Shown: positions 1 to 10,195 of the stretch, piece by piece
Layout of the letters: each line of letters opens with the position of its first letter
Position numbering within the stretch: the stretch's first letter is position 1
Source of the DNA: Nematostella vectensis
Lineage: Eukaryota > Cnidaria > Anthozoa > Actiniaria > Edwardsiidae
Direction of reading: 5' to 3'
NCBI RefSeq assembly: GCF_932526225.1
Contig: NC_064039.1
Span: forward strand, 7,391,001 to 7,455,000
DNA length: 64,000 bases
Notes under the pieces: generated by a model
What the model was told of the DNA's origin: nothing
What the model saw: only the letters and a program-made list of their open reading frames with translations
Database searches by the model: none
Position numbers and translations under genes: made by a program

Positions 1-1755
1 AATTCTCTCTAATGTTATCATTCATTTCCTGTAATCCCCTATCGATTTATTCTGAACAACTTTAGAGATTTATCGACCCTCGCTAATTATGGTTTAATGG
101 AAGACTTTACCCCTTGGCTGCAGCTTGTATTTGATCTAATAAATGAGCTTCCGTGCATAAGCTGGCTATTACTATTGCGTGGTTTTTAGTCCGAGAAGTT
201 GAACAAACTTCAACGCATTTTTAATCGGATCTTTAAACAAGGATTTTTATTTGACGCCTGCCTATAATTTCTTCAAGCGAGACCCGATTCTTATTTGTTT
301 TACTTTAACTCTTGACGATAAATGTTTTAACTGATACATGATGGATACCAAAATGTAAAAATTACGTTCTTAAACAAAGTAAAAATGTTTACAGAAGTAT
401 ATATAGTGTGTTCAAAGACACAAAGAGCACCATACTTACTGTGTCCAATTCAGCCGAAAAGCGTGCTTCGTATTCCAATTTAATCTCGTTATAATATTAT
501 CCCAATCTCGCATTTATAGATTTTATTTGATTAAAATTTATCATTTTTTTCGATAAGCGCTTTAAGTTAATTATGAAACTTTTCATACCTAATTATTTCA
601 ATTTATGATATTTAAATGCCTAATCGCTTATCACGTACAGGTAGCGAAATTTCATGATTTTAAAAATGGAATTGGAGATAACTAATTTGTGTGAAAGCGA
701 AAAAATGATTATGTTAAGGGGAAAGAAAAAAAGAAAAAGAATTAACTGTTGGTAATTATAACCAATGGTGTTTTGTATTTTTTAAATGGGCTCCTCTCCT
801 GTCTGAATGCATACCTTATCTCTTTAATAAAAAAAAATTAACAGAAAAAATAAACCTTTAGTTTGAATCATCGAAAGAGATAATATTATGAATAAAAAGC
901 ACACCATGCTCTCGGTGTATTCATTGACCTGTGTTTCGAGATTGGTTATAATATGGAATGCTAGCCTATATCAATCTTAGTCACAGCGTTAAAAATGTTG
1001 AAAAAAAATAATCTTCATCTCTCTTAAGAAACATTCAAGTAGTGATTTTTTAAACGATTAGGACTAGTCTGATGACGCACCTATTGTTGCGAAAAGTGTC
1101 TGGGACTACGCAAAAGTTAAAGTGGAATTAGACTAGAATCTTCCATACGAACTTCGCAATTTTTTAAACTTTAATGATCAGTTGTACTGTACAGCACAAA
1201 GTATTTTCATTCAGCTCCTGAACCATAATGGTTCTTTGATATTATTTTATATGTTTTTGCCGATACTCGGAATGACTGGGGGGCTATAGTGCCACCACCC
1301 ACGGATGAGGGATAAACCGAACGAATAATTTGTGGGTTGTCATCTTATTTTGCGGCGCTCTTTAAATTCATAATATTTACTTTTGTTTCTTAACCCGAAA
1401 TGGTTGTTTCACGTTTTGAAAAAGTTAAAATGGTCAGTTGTAGACTACCTTTTTATTACAGGGTTTAAAAACAAAGTGAAACCACTTTTTTTAAATCTGT
1501 AGAACACTTATAAATAAAGTGATTTTATATACAGCCCAGTAGCATCGAATGAAATGTCAAAAGCATTGTAGCTCTTAATATTCATTCAATGCTAGACGAA
1601 CACCGTCCTTTTGAGCGAATCTCCTACACTAATTTTCTAAAAGGATTTTCGAGAAGGATATTTTTTATGTTTATTAATTTATTTTATTCATTGACTTTTC
1701 GCCAGTTATACTGGTGCGGAAGGCACAACAGAGCTAGGCTCCAAATCAAGTACCC
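1..1755. other. AT-rich non-coding stretch
   Basis: No exon, RNA gene or recognisable mobile element is visible in this stretch. Open frames are short and show no family motifs. It is AT-rich with homopolymer runs, and reads as intergenic DNA or a long intron of a gene lying outside the window. Confidence 0.5.
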
Positions 1756-2070
1756 CCTTGAGTGTATTGCTAGAAAGCATTGTAAGAATTGTAACTGGGG
1801 GTGGTCACTTCCAGAGGGTTTATTGCGTTGGTTCTTTTACGAGCCTTCGGTTCAGGTTAGTGAAGTGCAGTGCAGCTTGAGGGACGGGACCCCCGGTTAA
1901 GTGTCCTTATCCGTGAAGACTGGAAACACAGGAGATGAATAACTTCAACTCACTGACACAAATTCGAATCAAGGCAGGAACCCGGAGAAAAATCCCCAGT
2001 TTGAGCCAGGATTCGAACTTGGGTCACAGCGGTAAAGGCCGACGCGCTAACACACTAGGCCACCCGTGCT
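1756..2070 (-). mobile_element. tRNA-derived SINE, 3'-truncated copy
   Basis: Read on the minus strand from 2070, the head is tRNA-like: a degenerate A box (TGGCC...AGTGTG-like) is followed by a B box close to GGTTCGAATCC. Roughly 315 bp match a second copy at 16626-17019 almost throughout, in the same orientation. Homology ends near 1756, so the copy lacks the far end and the (TATC)n tail seen in the other copy. The tRNA-like promoter and interspersed repetition define it as a SINE; the family name is not known to me. Confidence 0.75.
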
Positions 2071-2476
2071 TCCAATGTCTATAGAAAAACGTCACTGAAT
2101 GATAATGAAATAATTCCTTCTGTCCCTCTCCGTTGATTTTTGACCGTTTAATTGTTTTTACTCTAGAGCCGTCTTACATAGCTTTGCACTACAAATCAAT
2201 CTATCTTTAACAAGTGCTCCATCAAGCAATAACTGACCTCTTAAGTAGTGTACATACAGTGGCTTCTCACATTCGGTACAATACACAACAGCTCAATTAA
2301 TCAACTAACCCATAACAGGTTGAGCTGAACATCGCAGTGAGACAGAGACGCGATACAGCGGCATGTTTTAACAAACATGGCTATATAGAGGGAAGCTTGT
2401 GGTTTGCCTAAGGGACAACGCGTAGATACTAATGGGCGCAAAAGATATCCCTTATTTCAAATAAAATGACGTTTTA

Positions 2477-2637
2477 TGCCTGGTGCACACTAGTGACATA
2501 ACGACATGGGCGCGCGCGCTATGTTTAGCCCGACATAACGATATGGACATAATGACATAAAAGAAAAAACATGTTTTTTCTCTTATGTCGTTATGTCCAT
2601 GTCGTTATGTCGATATGTCGCTAGTGTGCACTAGGCA
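2477..2637. mobile_element. MITE, PIF/Harbinger-like (161 bp)
   Basis: The ends are inverted repeats beginning TGCCTGGTGCACACTAGTG; the right end is a one-mismatch version. The element is flanked by TTA at 2474-2476 and 2638-2640. The interior is built of repeated GACATAACG/GTTATGTC-type words. A 3-bp TWA target duplication is the hallmark of PIF/Harbinger elements. A shorter relative with the same ends lies at 27145-27228. Confidence 0.75.
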
Positions 2638-5600
2638 TTACCGGGAGTGTTATAAACAACATGGATACCGATATTTGATAGAAATGCGCTTTCTATTAAA
2701 AAGGGTATTTTGCCTGATTCTAGCTGATTTTGATTTATGTTCTTTTGTCATTCTTTTATGGAATACTCTGTTTTTTCTCTTTGTCTCTCGGCATTTATCG
2801 TCCAATGATAAAAATTATGCCAAGTCGGTCACTTCAAAGCAAAAATGGCACTTTCTTATTTATAGACCATAAGAAACCACTTGTTAAGATCTTTAATCTT
2901 CGGAATGGATTTTCACTCACAATGACACTTCTGGTCAGTAAACACACTATTTCAATTTTATCACATCTTAATACATTCCAATCTACGTGACTGTGGCAAC
3001 CCCAGCCCGCCTCTCTGGAAATCCAGCCGTCCTTTCGAGTGGTCCAATCCGTCTTTTACTAGTCAACAAAGCGCAAAACAGAAAATCTTGTTATTAGCGT
3101 CGACCTCCCGCCTCGAGGTTATTGCTTTAAACCACTTATTAGAGACGTTATTGGTTATAAAATACTGTTTGAGAGAGGATCACTCAGCAAGAAAATAGCA
3201 CGAAACAAGATCAGCAAAGATCTTGCTATCCTTCATGAGAAGATAAGATTTGTCTCGTCAAAAGAAATTATCAGGAGAAGATATCTCTGCTGCGATCGTA
3301 AAATGTGAACAGTAAACATAAATAGCTAACAAAAGGAGCTATAAGGGGATGGAATGAGAAAAAGCTATGCTTCATAGAATGTGACGCTCAACTTCCCACT
3401 TTTTTTAGTTGACCATTTTCCCCACCCTTTCTTCTCCTGTATATTCGCTGTGCTATGTTTTTCTTATCGGTTATCTAATTTGAGATAATCTTATTTCTTG
3501 AAAGATTCCCTACTTTCATCTAGGTCGAATTTTTTTTTTTTTATTATGATCATTTTGTGATCACCATATCGTGTTTCTTTCTACCAGTTCAGTTACTTTA
3601 CAAAAATACGATTTTAAACGATCCTAGCTACCTCCACAACGGCACATGGAAAGACAACCACCAAAAACGTTAACGATTGCGTAGTTTTCTCATAGAGCTT
3701 CCCAATAAATACCGCAGAACTAAAAGCCCGAAAGATGCTTATCTTTAACCTCTTATAACCACTAATTACTGATGACAATCAACAATGGGAATTTTACATA
3801 GTTCCGTGTCTTAAGTCACATTATTTCTTTCTTATGCTTTATGATGTTATAACAAGCATTGGATAATTCTATACATAACTCAAAAAACAGAGTATATCCC
3901 ACAAGACAGGCTTTCCCAACGTATACCTTATAAAATTTACTACACACATCTTTATTATGTGAAAGGACAAGAACTGGATTAAATTCCAGCCTATGTTTTG
4001 ATTTAAGTGCATTTCTTTAAAGATATAATTAATAGAGCTCGACCCAAACCAATAACGTTCTCTGGTGTCCCGCAGAGAACATTATTAAGCTAGGAAGATA
4101 TTCTAGCGGTGATTCTCTCAGTAGAGAATGTTTAGTAAAATGATTTAAAACTATAGCCACTTTTGATTCAAAAAAGAAAAAAAAACGTATTATCTGGGTG
4201 TTTATATTGTCAGTGTCAGCTTTTAAAAGAGTATCGCAAATTTATTATAATTAACGCACTTATTAATCTTGTGTTCGACCTCTAATTTTTTTATGTGCTG
4301 AAAATGGGTCATGACACGGTTAAGCTATAATTATATATGATCCAGAGGAGATGTTTGATTTTATTATTTTTTATCATTCATTTAGAAAAAGCTCCATCTT
4401 ATTTTTTGTTTCTTAGCACAAGTCATATATCTTAATGATAAAATAAGCTCAGCTCGCAAATAATTCTTGCCTTAACATTAGTCAAAAACAGTTACCTGGT
4501 TATGTCCGTTCTGCAAGCTCAGTCGATTCGTCTCAAAGCACACAGCAACAATGAACTAAGTAGTTATCCAGTTTTATTTCCTTAGATAACGTCACAGTGT
4601 GACCTCACAAAAACGCCAGAAGATGCCAATGGTCATTCCTAATAAAATCATTTTTCTGCACCATACCTAGTTTACATAAAAGAACCAAAACAAAATGACT
4701 CATTGTGGTCTTAGTAAGTTAACAGTGGAAATGTGGAAAATGTGGAAATTTTTATAATGTCGTGACGAGGTCAGAAATCAGAATGCATAATATACCTCTG
4801 TCCCTGTTCATAATTTTTGTTTTCACGCGTTGTTTTCACATCTGCATGTACTAAAATCTTTAGTCCTGTCTACTATTACTAGGCTCACCCAATAATCAAC
4901 CAGAAGTACTGCTGTTTCATACTTCATCTTGCTTATATTTTTTTACTTTATCCTAGTGTAGGGGTCGTGACTCAACAGAAAAAAAGACTAAACTTATCAG
5001 CAAATACATAGAATATCATAAATCATTAATACATGTTCGTAAGTATTACAAGCATCAGATACTCCCGTTAACACGCCTCTCCCACAGAGAGTCTTTACGT
5101 TTATGGTTTTACAAAGGGGCGTGGCGAAAACAATTATTAAACATCAACGCTAGAGGTGATAATATGGTGACCTGGGAGGAGCAAAAACCCCTCACCTCCT
5201 TTAGGCACAAATTCCAAAATACTTTACACACAGACAAAAATCTTATCCTGTTTTGTAGAGCTTTATTCGAACTACAACAGTTGATGTGTAGCTAAGAATG
5301 CTTTTACGCTAGTGTTTGTGCTAAAAACAATAACCGTTTAATCCATATGCCATTTTGGCGGGCATGGCGTTGTGGGTATAGGTTGTTATTGACATTGCGG
5401 GGGATGTACTTCCCATTCATTCCTACGCTCAGTAAGAGAAAATGCATCCCTGTAAAGCACAGCAAATAACATTATCACTAATGATTTTATCTTTTGGAAA
5501 TCGAAACACTTATTATATCGTATTCCGAAATTTGTTGTGTTCGCTAAAACTATTAAAATTTGTTTTCGGGCTGCGCCTATTATTATATCTTTTGGGTTTT

Positions 5601-6940
5601 AAGAAATCGTTTGTAAACATACTAGTTTTCTTTTGACGAAGGTGTCGTGGGCCATTGTTCGCTGCGAAGAAGGCTTTAAAAACAGTTGTCTCGCTCGTAC
5701 TACTTAGAACTAAGAGACGAAACTGTTATTTTTAGAAACATCCGCTGTTTAACAAGATTATCGCCGTAGCCGCAAAAGCAAGATATTGTCTGGAATATTC
5801 TGCCCTTCCCAGATGTTTTAGTACATAAAGACACTACTTCAATGCTCTCGACAATGAACAAGCCAAAACAAACAGGGGTTCTGTGATGTTTTGTGCCAAA
5901 CACTGGGAGTATGATACTGAGTAATATAGTGAAAGGGAAAAGATAAGACATATTTTACCTCTTCAGATGATTTCCTTACATGAGTCCTTCTTCTTGCGCA
6001 CGACTCGCGGTGTACCAAGTTGGACGTCTCCACACTACGTCATCAGTCAATGAATTCTCTCTCGCAGTGTCCAACAGGGAACCCGTTCTCTCACAAATAT
6101 TAACGACTTATTAACAGAAATATTGAAAAAATCGGTCTATTTTTAACCTGCATGTTTACATTCTGATTTTCATTTGGCTGCGATAATAAGGCTTATTGAA
6201 ATTTCAACAATACACGACGCTCGTCTTAAAATCTCTATCTTTAAATAAAGACCAGTGCAAAAAAAAAAAAAAAAAAAAAAAAAAAACGCTGGAGCAGCGG
6301 CGTCTCCATTCGCCAGCTACGCGGGCTAATTTGATGTTTTTGTTTTTCCCCACTGTAGACTAAAACCACCCAGCCAACCAGCATCTAATACCGACTAGCT
6401 ATTGCTTAATTATTGATGAAGTGTGGTTTTTGAGTAGACAATGGGATTTAGCGCCGATAAATGCTCCGTTTAGAGATGAGCTTTTCAGTAGGAAACTGTT
6501 AACGACCAACAATCCTTTTGAGTATTTCTTTTTAAAAAGCCTTTAACGTTTTTTTTTAAATCTCACAAGTTAGGCCAAGCGATTTTGATTTTCGTACGTA
6601 GTTATAATATACAAAAAGTTCTTCAGGGGCTAGCTTTTGCTCTGCCAAAATGCTTTATTTAGATTTTTTGTCCAACAAAATCAAAGCTAACAGGAAACTG
6701 ACGTTTTCTTCCCATGAGATATAACTCTCAAATCATTCCTGATAAAAAAATACCGAGGGTGTTTTGAGCGCGGGATAAGAAGCCTTATACAAGCCAATAT
6801 TTTCCTCTCAACGATGCCCTCGCTTGTTCGGGCGCATGCATCGTAGGCTCACGCCCGGCATTGCTGTTCAAGCAATACCAGTGCTGTTAGTTGCACTATG
6901 TTAATAGATATAGTTTGATTCCGATTAACACGTTTGTGTT
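2638..6940. other. Non-coding stretch, no gene seen
   Basis: About 4.3 kb without a supportable gene. The open frames in it are short, AT-rich and lack family motifs. A 28-base poly-A run lies near 6259-6286. Nothing else could be assigned. Confidence 0.5.
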
Positions 6941-7018
6941 TACCCTGGCCCCAGAGCCTCGAGCGTCTCTCTATTCTTAGTGGCCAGCGAGGCCAGAGAC
7001 GGCTCTGGAACCAGGGTA
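6941..7018. mobile_element. Small MITE with 9-bp target duplication (Mutator-like)
   Basis: A 78-bp near-palindrome begins TACCCTGG and ends CCAGGGTA, with inner arms CCAGAGCC/GGCTCTGG. The 9-bp word GTTTGTGTT lies on both sides, at 6932-6940 and 7019-7027. A 9-bp duplication with inverted ends fits Mutator-like MITEs. An unrelated-sequence element with a comparable 9-bp duplication sits at 22294-22451. Confidence 0.65.
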
Positions 7019-7790
7019 GTTTGTGTTTAGCAAAAAGCAGAAATTGACACAAATTCAAAACACGACTCTCTCGCTTATTTCCCCCAAACATCACGAACTT
7101 CGACGTAACTTTATACCAAAATTGAGATATGTGCGATTTATATAGTGCGGGTAGGATCAGTGATAGTTTGATACCGAACTGGTTTTTTTAGATACTAGTA
7201 TAAAAATATTTTAAACTTACCGCTAGACACCTAGTCATTAATCGTTAATGTTTGACGACCTATGGGAGCTCAAATCTCAACATAAATGTTTAATGAGAAC
7301 TAGGTGCCATTTTTATGATGTCCAGAAAACAAAAGCCATCCTTCCCGACAAAAATAAATTTAATTAAATCCATTTACCAAGCATTTACAGTAACTCCAAG
7401 CACATTTTAAGAGGGTGACAATTCCCATGATGGTGATGGGATGGAAAATGGCCACCTCCCCATTTTTCCAACCAAGCCGTTCCTATTTCGGAATAACAGA
7501 TTAAAAAAATATTACTCAAATTACTCAATATTACTTATTTGGGATTGTGTGCCAACATTGTGACCAGCCGAGACTAAGTGAGGCGACATCAATAGTAATG
7601 TTTCCACTGTCTTAACAGGCCCCGTTCGGGAAAAAGAACTCATTTATTTGAAAATAAAATAGAAACACTATTGAGGGCAACTGCTAATTAAAAAAATAAT
7701 AGGAGAGGATTAAATTGCAAAATGGGAATATAGAGCAGTAGAAAGGTTTGTTGACCCTGGTTCATGCGTCACTGAGTGCCCCAAGGACAT
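7019..7790. other. Non-coding flank left of the LTR element
   Basis: No coding signal is seen. The last bases before the LTR (ending GACATGTGAA) join smoothly to the repeat array right of the element at 13176. This stretch is therefore the original downstream flank of the receptor relic. Confidence 0.45.
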
Positions 7791-7795
7791 GTGAA
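7791..7795. repeat. Target-site duplication, left copy
   Basis: GTGAA directly precedes the 5' LTR and is repeated directly after the 3' LTR at 13176-13180. A 5-bp duplication is typical of Ty3/gypsy integrase. Confidence 0.85.
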
Positions 7796-8059
7796 TGAAG
7801 GGACTACCTCTGACCGATCCGATGGCTCAAGAAGACCGCTGACAGGTCTCCCCGGTCGGCCATCTTGGATCACGGTCATTCGTTATGCTCCGAGATACAG
7901 AGACACACTGACTCTTATTCGTAAGTTTGTTACCTTAGATGATTAGCCAATTGTTTGTATTAGGTATTCATACGTTTGTATATCGATTTGTATTGTAGAA
8001 TCGTATCATCGTTTGTGATTAAAGACCATAAACAATCAACAATCGAGGAGTTTTCTTCA
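7796..8059 (+). repeat. 5' LTR
   Basis: 264 bp, TG...CA bounded, with one mismatch to the 3' LTR (position 7929). It should hold the element's promoter and polyadenylation signals; no TATA box was assigned with confidence. Confidence 0.95.
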
Positions 8060-8080
8060 TGATACGATCGATTCGCCGCC

Positions 8081-10195
8081 ATGGTTGTCATCGAATGCAC
8101 TGTACCCGACTGCGAGTTCAAGACCACCGACGCGTCCGAGGCTGTGGCAATTGCCCTATTGGCCAACCACAACCTGGTCCACAGAAATGAAGCTCAACCC
8201 GGGCGCCTACCAGCCAACACAGCTCCCAAAGGGCCAAAACTAGACCGGCCGAAGATTGACGTCGGCGTAACAATGGAAGAGTGGAACATCTTTACACGAA
8301 GATGGGAAGTGTTCCGAGCAGGCTCTGGGATTGACGAAAATTCAGCCCCATCACAGCTTTTCCAGTGCGCTGGCACTGAGCTGGGAGACAGCATCCTCAA
8401 GGCTAACCCCAATGCTGTAAACGAGTCACTAACCCAACTGATGGAAGCCATGCGATCCCTCGCCATTATCCCCATTGCTACCTGTGTGCTCCGCACTGAA
8501 CTCCTCCAGATGCGACAAGAGCGAGACGAGTCATTCAGGTCCTTCACGGCCAAAGTAAGAGGCAAAGCCGAAACCTGCGCCTACAACGCGAAGTGCTCAT
8601 GTAGTCGTCCCGTCGACTACACAGACCACGTAATCCGTGACGTCATCATTAACGGACTATACGATAACGAGATTCGGAGGGAAGTCCTGGGCATTGACGG
8701 TATCCTGGAGAAGCCGATAAATCAAGTCATCGCCGTAGTAGAGAGTAAGGAAATGGCACGCAACGCCCTGCCCCCTTCCCCCTCATTATCCGCCGTCTCA
8801 TCCTTCCAGAGACAGAAAACAAACTCACCGCACCCTGCCCCAAGCCCCCCTCAAGCGGATCAGGCGAAAGAAGTAACATGCCCCGGATGTCAAAAGACAT
8901 TCAAGCTGTTTACCGAAGGAGCTCGCGGATGGAACAAAAAACCGCACCAGCTGTGCATCGACTGTCATAGGGTGAACCGGCGATCAAGACGCCCACAGCG
9001 ACAGCCTCAACAACGCTCGCCCCAGGCCCCGACGGTCCATGCCAACCAAGCAGAGCCGATTGCTCAGATATCATCCCTCCACGGTGAGACGAAACAAGAT
9101 ACCCGCCCCACCACACACGCCACCACGGCCAAGCGGCCCGTACGTCTAGACCACCACATCTTCTCCAAGGGAGAATGGAAGCGAGCCCGCTTCAGGGATC
9201 ACCCCAGGGTACCAATCACAATCTCGCTCGCACGAAAGGGCAGACATCGGAAGGAAACCGCCGACACCACCCCCGACATACACGCCGACTTGTCTGCCAT
9301 AGCAGACACCGGAGCACAATCCGACCTATGGTCCCTGGCGGACTTCTTAGCATGTGGCTTCTCGAGAGAAGAGCTCCAACCCATCAGACCTAGCCTAACG
9401 GCGGCTAATAACTCGCCCATATCCATAGAAGGGGCGTTCTTCGCCAAACTCAGCGCAACATCCTACAGTGGACAATCCACGACGTCATTCTCCATGGTGT
9501 ACGTGAGCAGCTCGGTACGAGATATGTACCTTTCTTACGACTCGCTTCTGAACCTAGACCTCCTGCCGCACTGTTTCCCACGCCCTGATGACGTCACAGA
9601 GGCCTCTAACGAGCGACGACCCGCCTCACAAAATAAAACCCGCCCCAACTACACCTCGCCAACCACCAATGCCGCTCGCATCGTCAACGAAGGATGTACC
9701 AAACCTGCCTCTGAACATGACGTCACATGTTCGTGCCCCCAGCGTGGGACAACCCCACCACGCCCTTCAGAGCTGCCGTTCCCCTGCACACCAGCGAACA
9801 ACACTAAGATGAAAGCCTGGCTCCTGAACAGATACGCCTCCTCCACGTTTAATACCTGCCCTCATCGAGCACTCCCTTGCATGGAGGGCCCGCCCGTAGA
9901 GATCCACGTGGACCCCACCGCCAAACCCACTGCCTGCCACACACCGGCCAATATACCCCTCCACTGGCAAAAACGCGTGTACGAAGACCTCCTCCGTGAT
10001 GAAGCCCTTGGCGTGGTAGAGCGAGTCCCCTATGGCGAACCAGTCACGTGGTGCCACAGAATGGTAGTCACACGGAAGCACGATGGATCACCTCGCCGCA
10101 CAGTGGACCTCTCACCACTCAACACGAGACGTATGCGACGGAATCACCGTTTCAACTCGCGCGGCGCATTCCCAACGACACATGGAAGACCGTGA
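8081..10195 (+). CDS. Gag-protease-(start of RT) open frame of the retrotransposon
   Basis: This is a 704-residue frame whose ATG lies 21 bases after the LTR in a good context (GCCGCCATGG). The N-terminal ~260 residues are Gag-like and start with a cysteine/histidine-rich segment. Near residues 267-300 there is a CPGC...CIDC four-cysteine knuckle rather than the usual CCHC finger. The protease active site DTGAQ lies near residue 408. The last ~70 residues enter the reverse transcriptase (WCHRMVVTRKHDGSPRRTVD). The frame then runs about 20 residues into sequence that no longer matches an RT, because the coding frame moves to the overlapping ORF at 10048. Gag and protease look complete; the polyprotein is interrupted. 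Confidence 0.9.
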   Translation: MVVIECTVPDCEFKTTDASEAVAIALLANHNLVHRNEAQPGRLPANTAPKGPKLDRPKIDVGVTMEEWNIFTRRWEVFRAGSGIDENSAPSQLFQCAGTELGDSILKANPNAVNESLTQLMEAMRSLAIIPIATCVLRTELLQMRQERDESFRSFTAKVRGKAETCAYNAKCSCSRPVDYTDHVIRDVIINGLYDNEIRREVLGIDGILEKPINQVIAVVESKEMARNALPPSPSLSAVSSFQRQKTNSPHPAPSPPQADQAKEVTCPGCQKTFKLFTEGARGWNKKPHQLCIDCHRVNRRSRRPQRQPQQRSPQAPTVHANQAEPIAQISSLHGETKQDTRPTTHATTAKRPVRLDHHIFSKGEWKRARFRDHPRVPITISLARKGRHRKETADTTPDIHADLSAIADTGAQSDLWSLADFLACGFSREELQPIRPSLTAANNSPISIEGAFFAKLSATSYSGQSTTSFSMVYVSSSVRDMYLSYDSLLNLDLLPHCFPRPDDVTEASNERRPASQNKTRPNYTSPTTNAARIVNEGCTKPASEHDVTCSCPQRGTTPPRPSELPFPCTPANNTKMKAWLLNRYASSTFNTCPHRALPCMEGPPVEIHVDPTAKPTACHTPANIPLHWQKRVYEDLLRDEALGVVERVPYGEPVTWCHRMVVTRKHDGSPRRTVDLSPLNTRRMRRNHRFNSRGAFPTTHGRP

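Noticed and set aside
1589-1900. 103-residue frame near the start of the window
   Set aside because: Most of it runs antisense through the SINE copy; no family motif.
10048-10195. Programmed -1 frameshift between gag-pro and pol
   Set aside because: The overlap lies within the reverse transcriptase and conserved residues are missing at the switch point. A deletion is more likely than a programmed signal, though comparison with sister copies would decide.
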